Part shown: positions 31,994 to 43,300 of the stretch, one piece after another
How positions within the stretch are numbered: position 1 is the stretch's first letter
Layout of the letters: each line of letters starts with the position of its first letter
NCBI RefSeq assembly: GCF_021917145.1
Contig: NC_061081.1
Location: 9,838,576 to 9,902,575, forward strand
Direction: 5' to 3'
Length of the DNA stretch: 64,000 nt
DNA from: Hypomesus transpacificus
Taxonomy: Eukaryota; Chordata; Actinopteri; Osmeriformes; Osmeridae
The notes under the pieces: generated by a model
What the model was told of the DNA's origin: nothing
Database searches by the model: none
What the model saw: only the letters and a program-made list of their open reading frames with translations
Translations under genes and position numbers: made by a program

Positions 31994-32139
31994 CTGCAAC
32001 AATACTGCCAGTGATAACATTCAGGAAAACCAGGGAATCATTTAAAACCGTTTTTAATGAGTCTTCTGCACTGGTGATGTTTGGAACTACATTCGCATTC
32101 TGAAATATTAAGTTGGCTGTGACACCCACTGACCCAGGC
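31994..32139 (-). CDS. Gene B SEA-domain exon 3
   Basis: A 146-nt exon bounded by CTTTTCAG|GCC and GTTGCAG|GTTTGT, phases 2 to 1. It encodes WPGSVGVTANLIFQNANVV, then the helix-forming segment SAEDSLKTVLNDSLVFLNV and TGSIVA. It carries the same GSVGV cleavage-site variant as gene A, with an NIT sequon. Substitutions against gene A (NES to NAN, ALNES to VLNDS) keep the frame and the hydrophobic pattern, which supports a functional protein domain. Confidence 0.85.
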
Positions 32140-32245
32140 CTGAAAAGTAGAGATTCATAAATTGATTGTTTATACTCAAGCAATAGAGCATGAATACATT
32201 GAAAGAGCCTACATAAACCTAAATCTCTTGTCACGGATCACTTAC

Positions 32246-32310
32246 CAAAATCCAATAATTATGCATCTCAGGAAAGTGAAAGGGTAACGCTTCCTGTATC
32301 CCCGATTCAG
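32246..32310 (-). CDS. Gene B SEA-domain exon 2
   Basis: A 65-nt exon from CTAG|CTGAATC to TTTTG|GTAAGT, phases 0 to 2, encoding LNRGYRKRYPFTFLRCIIIGF. It is identical in protein to gene C's 60864-60928 and differs from gene A by one residue. It links the start of the SEA domain in 32440-32826 to the WPGSVGV exon. Confidence 0.85.
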
Positions 32311-32439
32311 CTAGAAGATTTGACGAAAACAATTGATTGATTATTGCACAGAGAACATATGAAAACATCAAGTATTGAAAAATCAATGTCAAATAATTTT
32401 CTTATTGAATTGAAGCGATGGGTTTTAGATGAGAATTAC

Positions 32440-32826
32440 CTCAGTTGTGACATTGCCAGCCAGTTCTTGATATTGCGACGACTTTGGGTTGTTGTATTCA
32501 ACAATGAAAACCCGCACCAAACGCATCCTCAGAAATAGGTAACCCTCATTTGGCTGAGGGGGGTCTGTCGATGCGACTGTGCTAGTGGTGGTTAATCTGG
32601 TAGTGCTAGAAGTTTGTGTCGCAAGGATAGCTGTTGTGGTTGTGGATGTAGTTGATTGTGGTAGAGAAGTTGGGGCTTTTGTGATACTTGTATTTAGTGT
32701 GACATTTGGGGTTGAGATTGCCATTGTGGTGTGTGCAGTAGCCATGGTTGATGCCATTGTTAAAGATGTGTCAGTTGTAGATGAAAATGTTGTAGATGCC
32801 TGACTGACAGTTGGTGAACTAGTTAT
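32440..32826 (-). CDS. Gene B SEA-domain exon 1 with short Thr/Ser-rich leader
   Basis: A 387-nt exon, phase 0 at both ends, bounded by CTTTTCCAG|ATAACT and GTTGAG|GTAATTC. It encodes 129 residues: ITSSPTVSQASTTFSS, a Ser/Thr-rich stretch of about 85 residues, then the start of the SEA domain (PPQPNEGYLFLRMRLV, VEYNNPKSS, NVTTE). In gene A the homologous segment is the 3' end of the giant exon; here it is a separate exon. The giant exon of gene B ends in phase 1, and joining it here would read GAT AAC TAG, a stop at the third codon. An unseen phase-0 upstream exon is therefore needed, or this SEA set is a separate gene or a remnant. Confidence 0.8.
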
Positions 32827-34004
32827 CTGGAAAAGACAAAAGAAGATTGGATAAATTAGTTGTTGAAAGAACATAATTTGATCACCATATGTTTAACATG
32901 TAGGAGTTCAAATCATGTCTTCATGTTTAGTTTTGATGCATGCATATCATTCTAACATTGTATATAGAATGTTGTGATTAAGACTGATTACAAGAAAACC
33001 TTACAGAGACTAGGCTTTGCCTGTGTTGAGGGAATAATCTCCTTCAATGCACTGGTTAGGGCACATTAGACTTGGAATAAACATGACATAAACATTGTAA
33101 TTCATCCTTACATTAAATGTAGAATCCTTGAAGCAATAATCTGACTCTTTGAAGACGTTTCACTCAAAGTAGCATTGATGTTGTCAGAGTGGATGAAAAA
33201 AAACTGGATGTCCTACTGCATCTGGTTGCATTTTACAGTATATAAAGCAGCATGCTTTTCTTGCTATTCCGACCCACAGCGCTCTGCCCAGTGTAAGATA
33301 CGTCACATTAACATAACTACATACACGACAAAGTAACAGCAGCAGCGCTCTGCTGATTGTCCTGGTTAGCTACGCATAGTTTTGTATCAGATGGCTGAGC
33401 GGTTAGGGAGTCGGGCTATTAATCAGAAGGTTGTTGTTTTAATTCCTGGCCGTGCCAAATAACATTGTGTTCTTGGGCAAGGAACTTCGCCCGACTTGCC
33501 TTGTGGAGAATGTACTTGTACTTACTGTAAGTCGCTCTGGATAAGAGCGTCTGCTAAATGACTAAATGTAAATGTATCTCCAAGTAAAACGTTTTTTTGC
33601 CGCCACAATTTTTTCAACATTTTGCGTAACAAACTTTGAGAGATGTACTATATGAGCAAGTCAGTCAAAGTTCAAGGTGCGATATTATTATAAAGTGTTT
33701 TGCCCCAATTGCATGCATACTTAATGCAACAGTACATACTTTGTATGGCCAGCAGCAATATACTAAATGTAAAAGAAAAGTGTGCGATTTAAGATACAGG
33801 GCCAACTCACTGTAAATTGTAGTTAACAGGCGAACCGATATTTGTTAGGAAACATTACATCATGGTAAGTGTCTTTAATAATAAGTAACTAATTTTAAAT
33901 TGAACTATATTTTGTATATTCTGTTCATATATACATGTACTTTCTGGCTGTATATATACACATACAGTACATATACACACAGTCAGACAAATCATATACA
34001 TGAA
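32827..34004. other. Non-coding gap between the gene B tail exon and SEA set
   Basis: About 1.2 kb with one SINE (33389-33572) and otherwise AT-rich sequence. A phase-0, signal-peptide-like exon that could feed the SEA exon at 32826 was sought on the minus strand and not found. A TATATAAAG element at 33238-33246 reads as a TATA box on the plus strand and a weaker one on the minus strand. The region is almost identical to 61445-62622. Confidence 0.55.
33389..33572 (+). mobile_element. tRNA-derived SINE between gene B exons
   Basis: Same family as 6428-6619: A box TGGCTGAGCGG, a degraded B box, and the CGCTCTGGATAAGAGCG stem-loop tail followed by CTAAATGTAAATG. It is flanked by a 6-bp duplication TGTATC (33383-33388 and 33573-33578). 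The same insertion is at 62007-62190, so it predates the B/C duplication. Confidence 0.88.
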
Positions 34005-34201
34005 TTATATTAGGAATTGTAAACAAATTATTTGGACTTTAATTATTGGGAGGGAAAACTGAAAGTTCGTGAAAAATAGTAAAGTGACCGCAAGTTTGGG
34101 TCTTTCTCTTGCCATAATGCTGTCAGAAGTGGTTTGAATGGCGGATGATGTCAAACTTGTGATGCTTGTCGAAGAAGCAATTGTGGTAGAAGATGGCAGT
34201 T
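34005..34201 (-). CDS. Gene B alternative C-terminal exon with hydrophobic tail
   Basis: Exon after a 157-bp intron behind the giant exon of gene B. The acceptor TTTTTTCACAG|AACTGCC accepts the phase-1 end of the giant exon, completing Glu. It encodes ELPSSTTIASSTSITS, a short Thr/Ser stalk, then MARERPKLAVTLLFFTNF and a hydrophobic end to the stop at 34005. Its layout mirrors the SEA-linked last exons (MARSRPVDMVTFLLPIT...), so it looks like a diverged copy of that exon. Spliced this way, the giant mucin of gene B would have a membrane-anchor or GPI-like tail but no SEA domain. Phase agreement supports use; expression is unknown. Confidence 0.7.
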
Positions 34202-34358
34202 CTGTGAAAAAATAATATTTGTTTGAATACACATTTTAATTCAATGACCAACTTCTTGCAAAGCATCTACATTATATTTCCTTTTTTTGGAAGCTGCAGT
34301 ACAGTGACAGGAGCTGATGTTTTGATTCATATTAATTAACTTCTCATTTTGGTAATAC

Positions 34359-37300
34359 CTGTGGTGGTTGAAATGGTAGGAGAATTTGTAGTTTGAACAG
34401 CTGTGATTGTTGTTGAAGACACTGTAGTTATTATGGGAGAAGCTGTGGTTGTAGTGGGATCAGCTGTTGTAGTTGTTGGTGCAGCTGTGGTTGTTGCTGG
34501 AGCTTCTGTGGTGGTTGTAGGGGCAGGTGTGGCTGTAGTGGGAGCACTTGATTTACTTGTAGGTGCAGTTGTGGATGTTGTTGGAGCGACTGTGGTAGTT
34601 GTAGGTGCAGATGTGGTTGTAGTGGGAGCAGCTGTTACTGTTGTTTGAGCCTCTGTTAAGATCATAGGTGCAGCTGATGTAGATGTAGGGGCAGCTGTGG
34701 CTGTAGTGGGAGCAACTGTTGTAGTTGTAGGTGCAGCTGTGGTTGTTGTTGGAACCTCTGAGGTAGTTGTTGGAGCAGCTGTTGTTATAGTGGGAGCAGC
34801 TGTGGTAGTAGTGGGAGAAAATGTGGTTGTAGTGAGAGCAGCTGTAGTAGTAGTGGGAGGACCTGTGGTTGTAGTAGGAGCAGCTGTTTTAGTTGTAGGT
34901 ACAGCTGTGGTTGTAGTTGGAGAAGATGTTGGAGCTGTTGGAGCCTCTGTGGTGGTTGTAAGGGCAGCTGTGGTTGTAGTGGGAGCAGCTGTGGTAGTTG
35001 TAGGGGCAGCTGTGGTTGTAGTGGGAGCAGCATTGGTTGTAGTGGGAGCATATATGGTTGTAGTGGGAGCACCTGTTGTAGTTGTAGTGGGAGCAGCTGT
35101 GGTAGTTGTAGGGGGAGCTGTAGTTGTAATGGGAGCAGCTGTTGTAGTTATAGGGGCAGCTGTGGTTGTAGTGGGAGCAGCTGTGGTTGAAGTGGGAGCA
35201 TCTGTGGTTGTAGTGGGAGAAGCTGTTGTGGTTGTAGGGGCAGCTGTGGTTTTAGTGGGAGCAGCTGTGGTAGTTGTAGATGCAGCTGTGGTTGTTGTAG
35301 GAGCCTCTGTTGTAGTTGTGGGGGCAGCTGAGGTTGTAGTGGGAGCAGCTGTGGTTGTAGTGGGAGAAGCTGTTGTGGTTGTAGGGGCAGCTGTGGTTGT
35401 AGTGGGAGCAGATGTGGTAGTTGTAGGGGCAGCTGTGATTGTAGTGGGAGCAGCTGTGGTAGTTGTGGGGGCAGCTGTGGTTGTAGTGGGAGGGGCTGTT
35501 GTAGTTGTATGGGCAGCTGAGGTTGTAGTGGGAGCAGCTGTGGTTGTAGTGGGAGAAGCTGTGGTGGTTGTAGGGGCAGCTGTGCTTGTAGTGGGAGCAG
35601 CTGTGGTAGTTGTAGGGGCAGCTGTGATTGTAGTGGGAGCAGCTGTGGTAGTTGTATGGGGGGCTGCAGTTGTAATCGGACTAGCTGTTGTAGTTGTAGG
35701 GGCAGCTGTGGTTGTAGTGGGAGCTGCTGTGGTTGTAGTAGGAGCATCTGTCGTTGAAGTGGGTGCAGCTGTGGTTGTAGCGGGAGCATCTGTGGTTGTT
35801 GTTGAAGCCTTTGTGGTAGTGGTTGGAGCAGCTGTGGTTGTAGTGGGAGCAGCTGTGGTTGTAGTGGGAGCATCTGTGGTTGTTGTTGGAGCAGCTGTGG
35901 TAGTTGTAGGGGCAGCTGTGGTTGTTGTGGGAGAAGCTGCTGTAGTTGTAGGTGCAGCTGTGGTTGTTGTAGGAGCCCCTGTTGTAGTTGTGGGGGCAGC
36001 TGTGGTTGTAGTGGGAGCAGCTGTGGTAGTTGTAGGGGCAGCCGTGGTTGTAGTGGGAGAAGCTGTTGTAGTTGTAGATGCAGCTGTGGTGGTTGTAGGA
36101 GCCTTTGTTGTAGTTGTTGGGGCAGCTGAGGTTGTATTGGGAGCAGCTTTGGTAGTTGTAGGGGCAGCAGTGGTTGTAGTGGGAGCAGCTGTGGTGGTTG
36201 TAGGGGCAGCTGTGGTTGTAGTGGAAGCAGCTGTGATTGTAGTGGGAGCAGCTGTCGTTGTTGTTGGAGCAGCTGTGGTAGTTGTAGGGGCAGCTTTGGT
36301 TGTAGTTGGAGCAGCTGTGGTTGTAGTGGGAGAAGCTGTGTTGGTTGTAGGGACAGCTGTGGTTGTAATGGGAGCAGCTGTGGTAGTTGTAGGGGCAGCT
36401 GTGGTTGTAGTGGGAGAAGCTGTTGTAGTTGTAGGTGCAGTTGATGTAGTTGTAGGAGCCTCTGTTGTAGTTGTGGGGGCAGCTGTGGTTGTAGTGGGAG
36501 CAGCTGTGGTGGTTGTAGGGGCAGCTGGGGTGGTGGTTGGCGCAGCTGTGGTTGTAGTCGGAGCAGCTGTGGTTGTAGTGGGAGCATCTGTGGTGGTTGT
36601 AGGGGCAGCTGTGCTTGTAGTGGGAGCAGCTGTGATAGTTGTAGGGGCAGCTGTGATTGTAGTGGGAGCAGCTGTGGTAGTTGTATAGGGGGCTGCAGTT
36701 GTAATCGGACTAGCTGTTGTGGTTGTAGTGGGAGCAGTTGTAGTTGGAGGTGCAGCTGTGGTTGTTGTTGGAGCCTCTGTGGTAGTTGTTGGGGCAGCTG
36801 TGGTTGTAGTGGGAGCAGCTGTGGTTGTAGTGAGAGAATATGTGGTTGAAGTGGGAGCAGCAATGGTAGTAGTGGGAAAACCTGTGGTTGTAGTGAGAGC
36901 ACCTGTGATTGTAGTGGGAGCAGCTATGGTTGTTGTTGGAGCAGCTGTGGTAGTTGTAGGGGCAGCTGGGGTTGTAGTGGGAGAAGCTGTTGTAGTTGCA
37001 GGTGCAGCTGTGGTTGTTGTAGGAGCCTCTGTTGTAGTTGTGGGGGCAGCTGTGGTTGTAGTGGGAGCAGCTGTGGTTGTAGTGGGAGAAGCTGTTGTGG
37101 TTGTAGGGGCGGCTGTGGTTGTAGTGGGAGCAGCTGTGGTAGTTGTAGGGGCAGCCGTGGTTGTAGTGGGAGAAGCTGTTGTAGTTATAGATGCAGCTGT
37201 GGTTGTTGTAGGAGCCTCTGTTGTAGTTGTGGGGGCAGCCGTGGTTGTAGTGGGAGCAGCTGTGGTTGTAGTGGAAGCAGCTGTGGTTGTAGTGGGAGCA

Positions 37301-40300
37301 TCTGTGGTTGTAGTGGGAGCAGCTATGGTTGTTGTGGGAACAGCTGTGGATGTTGTTGGAGCCTCTGTGGTAGTTGTTATGGAAGCTGTGGTTGTAGTGG
37401 GAGAAGCTGTGGTTATAGTGGGAGCATCTGTCGTTGAAGTGGGTGCAGCTGTGGTTGTAGTGGGAGCAGCTGTGGTTGTAGTGGGAACATCTGTGGTTGT
37501 AGTGGAAGCAGCTGTGGTTGTAGTGGGAGCATCTGTGGTTGTAGTGGGAGAAGCTGTGGTTGTTCTTTGAGCCTCTGTGGTAGTTGTAGGTGCAGCTGAT
37601 GTTGTTGTTTGAGCCTCTGATGTAGGTGCAGCTGTGGTTGTAGTGGGAACAGCCGTTGTTGTAGTTGGAGACTCTGTGGTAGTTGTAGGTGCAGATGTGG
37701 TTGTAGTGGGAGTAGCCGTTGTTGTTGTTGGAGCTTCTGTTGTAGTTGTTTGGGCAGCTGTGGTTGCAGTTGGAGAAACTTTGGTTGTTGTTGGAGCCGC
37801 TGTTGTAGTTGTAAGTGAAGCTGTGGTCGTTTTTGGAGCCTCTGTTTTAGTCGTTGGGGTGGCTGTGGTAGTAGTGGGAAAAGCGGTGGTTGTAGTGGGA
37901 ACAGCTGTGGTTGTTGTTGGTTTAGCTGTGGTTGTTGTTGAAGCCTCTGTGGTAGTTGTTGGGACAGCTGTGGTTGTAGTGGGAGCAGCGGTTGTAGTTG
38001 TAGGTGCAGATGTGGTTGTAGTGGGAGCAGCTGTGGTTATTGTTGGACCCTCTGTGGTCGTTGTTTGGACAGCTGTGGTTGTAGTGGGAGCAGCTGTGGT
38101 TGTTGTTGGACCCTCTTTGGTAGTTGTTGGGACAGCTGTGGTTGAAATGAGAGCAGCTGTGGTTGTAGTGGGAGCAGCTGTAGTTGTAGTGGGAGCGTAT
38201 GTGGTTGTAGTGGGAAAAGCTGTGGTTGTAGTGGGAACAGCTGTGGTTGTTGTTGGTTTAGCTGTGGTTGTTGTTGAAGCCTCTGTGGTAGTTGTTGGGA
38301 CAGCTGTGGTTGTAGTGGGAGCAGCGGTTGTAGTTGTAGGTGCAGATGTGGTTGTAGTGGGAGCAGCTGTGGTTATTGTTGGACCCTCTGTGGTCGTTGT
38401 TTGGACAGCTGTGGTTGTAGTGGGAGCAGCTGTGGTTGTTGTTGGACCCTCTTTGGTAGTTGTTGGGACAGCTGTGGTTAAAATGAGAGCAGCTGTGGTT
38501 GTAGTGGGAGCAGCTGTAGTTGTAGTGGGAGCGTATGTGGTTGTAGTGGGAGCAGCTGTGGTTGTAGTGGGAGCAGGTGTAGGATTAGTTGCAGCTGTGG
38601 TTGTAGTGAGAGCAGCTGTGGTTGTTGTTGGGGCTTCTGTGGTAGTAGTTGGAAAAGCTGTGATTTTATTGGGAAAAGCTGTGGTTGTAGAGGGAACAAC
38701 TGTGGCTATTGTTGGAGCCTCTGTGGTAGTTGTAGGGGCAGCTGTGGTTGTAATGGAAGCAGCTGTGGTTGTTTGAGCCTCTGTGGTAGTTGTTGGGACA
38801 GCTATGGTTGTATTGGGAGCAGCCGTGGTTGTAGTGGGAGCAGTTGTGGTTGTAGTTGGAGCAGCTGTGGTTGTTGTAGGGGCAGCTGTGGTTATAGGTG
38901 GAGCAGCAGTTGTAGTTGTATGTGCAGCTGTGATTGTTAATGGAGACCTTGTTGTAGCTGTAAGGTCAGCTGTGGTAGTAGTGGGAAATACTGTGGTTGT
39001 AGTGGGAACAGCTGTTGTAGTTGTAGCTGCAGCTGTGGTTGTTGTTGGAGCCTCTGTTGTAGTTGTAGGTGAAGCTGTGGTTGTTGTTGGAGCCTTTGTG
39101 GTAGTTGTTGGGGCGGCTGTGGTTGTAGTGGGAGCAGCGGTTGTAGTTGTAGGTGCAGATGTGGTTGTAGTGGGAGCAGCTGTGGTTATTGTTGGACCCT
39201 CTGTGGTCGTTGTTTGGACAGCTGTGGTTGTAGTGGGAGCAGCTGTGGTTGTTGTTGGACCCTCTTTGGTAGTTGTTGGGACAGCTGTGGTTGAAATGAG
39301 AGCAGCTGTGGTTGTAGTGGGAGCAGCTGTAGTTGTAGTGGGAGCGTATGTGGTTGTAGTGGGAAAAGCTGTGGTTGTAGTGGGAACAGCTGTGGTTGTT
39401 GTTGGTTTAGCTGTGGTTGTTGTTGAAGCCTCTGTGGTAGTTGTTGGGACAGCTGTGGTTGTAGTGGGAGCAGCGGTTGTAGTTGTAGGTGCAGATGTGG
39501 TTGTAGTGGGAGCAGCTGTGGTTATTGTTGGACCCTCTGTGGTCGTTGTTTGGACAGCTGTGGTTGTAGTGGGAGCAGCTGTGGTTGTTGTTGGACCCTC
39601 TTTGGTAGTTGTTGGGACAGCTGTGGTTAAAATGAGAGCAGCTGTGGTTGTAGTGGGAGCAGCTGTAGTTGTAGTGGGAGCGTATGTGGTTGTAGTGGGA
39701 GCAGCTGTGGTTGTAGTGGGAGCAGGTGTAGGATTAGTTGCAGCTGTGGTTGTAGTGAGAGCAGCTGTGGTTGTTGTTGGGGCTTCTGTGGTAGTAGTTG
39801 GAAAAGCTGTGATTTTATTGGGAAAAGCTGTGGTTGTAGAGGGAACAACTGTGGCTATTGTTGGAGCCTCTGTGGTAGTTGTAGGGGCAGCTGTGGTTGT
39901 AATGGAAGCAGCTGTGGTTGTTTGAGCCTCTGTGGTAGTTGTTGGGACAGCTATGGTTGTATTGGGAGCAGCCGTGGTTGTAGTGGGAGCAGTTGTGGTT
40001 GTAGTTGGAGCAGCTGTGGTTGTTGTAGGGGCAGCTGTGGTTATAGGTGGAGCAGCAGTTGTAGTTGTATGTGCAGCTGTGATTGTTAATGGAGACCTTG
40101 TTGTAGCTGTAAGGTCAGCTGTGGTAGTAGTGGGAAATACTGTGGTTGTAGTGGGAACAGCTGTTGTAGTTGTAGCTGCAGCTGTGGTTGTTGTTGGAGC
40201 CTCTGTTGTAGTTGTAGGTGAAGCTGTGGTTGTTGTTGGAGCCTTTGTGGTAGTTGTTGGGGCGGCTGTGGTAGTGGTAGAAGCAGTGGTAGTTGTAGGT

Positions 40301-43300
40301 TCAGCTGTGGTTGTAGTGGGAGCATCTGTGGTTGTAGTGGGAGAAGCTGTGGTTGTTCTTTGAGCCTCTGTGGTAGTTGTAGGTGCAGCTGATGTTGTTG
40401 TTGGAGCCTCTGATGTAGGTGCAGCTGTGGTTGTAGTGGGAACAGCCGTGGTAGTTGTATAGGGGGCTGCAGTTGTAATCGGACTAGCTGTTGTGGTTGT
40501 AGTGGGAGCAGTTGTAGTTGGAGGTGCAGCTGTGGTTGTTGTTGGAGCCTCTGTGGTAGTTGTTGGGGCAGCTGTGGTTGTAGTGGGAGCAGCTGTGGTT
40601 GTAGTGAGAGAATATGTGGTTGAAGTGGGAGCAGCAATGGTAGTAGTGGGAAAACCTGTGGTTGTAGTGAGAGCACCTGTGATTGTAGTGGGAGCAGCTA
40701 TGGTTGTTGTTGGAGCAGCTGTGGTAGTTGTAGGGGCAGCTGGGGTTGTAGTGGGAGAAGCTGTTGTAGTTGCAGGTGCAGCTGTGGTTGTTGTAGGAGC
40801 CTCTGTTGTAGTTGTGGGGGCAGCTGTGGTTGTAGTGGGAGCAGCTGTGGTTGTAGTGGGAGAAGCTGTTGTGGTTGTAGGGGCGGCTGTGGTTGTAGTG
40901 GGAGCAGCTGTGGTAGTTGTAGGGGCAGCCGTGGTTGTAGTGGGAGAAGCTGTTGTAGTTATAGATGCAGCTGTGGTTGTTGTAGGAGCCTCTGTTGTAG
41001 TTGTGGGGGCAGCCGTGGTTGTAGTGGGAGCAGCTGTGGTTGTAGTGGAAGCAGCTGTGGTTGTAGTGGGAGCATCTGTGGTTGTAGTGGGAGCAGCTAT
41101 GGTTGTTGTGGGAACAGCTGTGGATGTTGTTGGAGCCTCTGTGGTAGTTGTTATGGAAGCTGTGGTTGTAGTGGGAGAAGCTGTGGTTATAGTGGGAGCA
41201 TCTGTCGTTGAAGTGGGTGCAGCTGTGGTTGTAGTGGGAGCAGCTGTGGTTGTAGTGGGAACATCTGTGGTTGTAGTGGAAGCAGCTGTGGTTGTAGTGG
41301 GAGCATCTGTGGTTGTAGTGGGAGAAGCTGTGGTTGTTCTTTGAGCCTCTGTGGTAGTTGTAGGTGCAGCTGATGTTGTTGTTGGAGCCTCTGATGTAGG
41401 TGCAGCTGTGGTTGTAGTGGGAACAGCCGTTGTTGTAGTTGGAGACTCTGTGGTAGTTGTAGGTGCAGATGTGGTTGTAGTGGGAGTAGCCGTTGTTGTT
41501 GTTGGAGCTTCTGTTGTAGTTGTTTGGGCAGCTGTGGTTGCAGTTGGAGAAACTTTGGTTGTTGTTGGAGCCGCTGTTGTAGTTGTAAGTGAAGCTGTGG
41601 TCGTTTTTGGAGCCTCTGTTTTAGTCGTTGGGGTGGCTGTGGTAGTAGTGGGAAAAGCGGTGGTTGTAGTGGGAACAGCTGTGGTTGTTGTTGGTTTAGC
41701 TGTGGTTGTTGTTGAAGCCTCTGTGGTAGTTGTTGGGACAGCTGTGGTTGTAGTGGGAGCAGCGGTTGTAGTTGTAGGTGCAGATGTGGTTGTAGTGGGA
41801 GCAGCTGTGGTTATTGTTGGACCCTCTGTGGTCGTTGTTTGGACAGCTGTGGTTGTAGTGGGAGCAGCTGTGGTTGTTGTTGGACCCTCTTTGGTAGTTG
41901 TTGGGACAGCTGTGGTTGAAATGAGAGCAGCTGTGGTTGTAGTGGGAGCAGCTGTAGTTGTAGTGGGAGCGTATGTGGTTGTAGTGGGAAAAGCTGTGGT
42001 TGTAGTGGGAACAGCTGTGGTTGTTGTTGGTTTAGCTGTGGTTGTTGTTGAAGCCTCTGTGGTAGTTGTTGGGACAGCTGTGGTTGTAGTGGGAGCAGCG
42101 GTTGTAGTTGTAGGTGCAGATGTGGTTGTAGTGGGAGCAGCTGTGGTTATTGTTGGACCCTCTGTGGTCGTTGTTTGGACAGCTGTGGTTGTAGTGGGAG
42201 CAGCTGTGGTTGTTGTTGGACCCTCTTTGGTAGTTGTTGGGACAGCTGTGGTTAAAATGAGAGCAGCTGTGGTTGTAGTGGGAGCAGCTGTAGTTGTAGT
42301 GGGAGCGTATGTGGTTGTAGTGGGAGCAGCTGTGGTTGTAGTGGGAGCAGGTGTAGGATTAGTTGCAGCTGTGGTTGTAGTGAGAGCAGCTGTGGTTGTT
42401 GTTGGGGCTTCTGTGGTAGTAGTTGGAAAAGCTGTGATTTTATTGGGAAAAGCTGTGGTTGTAGAGGGAACAACTGTGGCTATTGTTGGAGCCTCTGTGG
42501 TAGTTGTAGGGGCAGCTGTGGTTGTAATGGAAGCAGCTGTGGTTGTTTGAGCCTCTGTGGTAGTTGTTGGGACAGCTATGGTTGTATTGGGAGCAGCCGT
42601 GGTTGTAGTGGGAGCAGTTGTGGTTGTAGTTGGAGCAGCTGTGGTTGTTGTAGGGGCAGCTGTGGTTATAGGTGGAGCAGCAGTTGTAGTTGTATGTGCA
42701 GCTGTGATTGTTAATGGAGACCTTGTTGTAGCTGTAAGGTCAGCTGTGGTAGTAGTGGGAAATACTGTGGTTGTAGTGGGAACAGCTGTTGTAGTTGTAG
42801 CTGCAGCTGTGGTTGTTGTTGGAGCCTCTGTTGTAGTTGTAGGTGAAGCTGTGGTTGTTGTTGGAGCCTTTGTGGTAGTTGTTGGGGCGGCTGTGGTAGT
42901 GGTAGAAGCAGTGGTAGTTGTAGGTTCAGCTGTGGTTGTAGTGGGAGCATCTGTGGTTGTAGTGGGAGAAGCTGTGGTTGTTCTTTGAGCCTCTGTGGTA
43001 GTTGTAGGTGCAGCTGATGTTGTTGTTGGAGCCTCTGATGTAGGTGCAGCTGTGGTTGTAGTGGGAACAGCCGTGGTAGTTGTATAGGGGGCTGCAGTTG
43101 TAATCGGACTAGCTGTTGTGGTTGTAGTGGGAGCAGTTGTAGTTGGAGGTGCAGCTGTGGTTGTTGTTGGAGCCTCTGTGGTAGTTGTTGGGGCAGCTGT
43201 GGTTGTAGTGGGAGCAGCTGTGGTTGTAGTGAGAGAATATGTGGTTGAAGTGGGAGCAGCAATGGTAGTAGTGGGAAAACCTGTGGTTGTAGTGAGAGCA

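Noticed and set aside
32344-32538. Plus-strand frame of 64 codons, repeated at 60962-61156
   Set aside because: It is antisense to the SEA exon and its intron; it is conserved only because the whole segment is duplicated.
33830-33880. Plus-strand ATCATGGTAAGTGTC as a start codon plus donor of a new gene
   Set aside because: There is no coding sequence around it, and every supported exon in the window is on the minus strand.
35148-36902. Minus-strand Leu/Pro/Gln-rich frames ([10 protein letters not shown])
   Set aside because: They are the alternative minus-strand frame of the mucin repeat; they are interrupted throughout while the Thr/Pro frame stays open.
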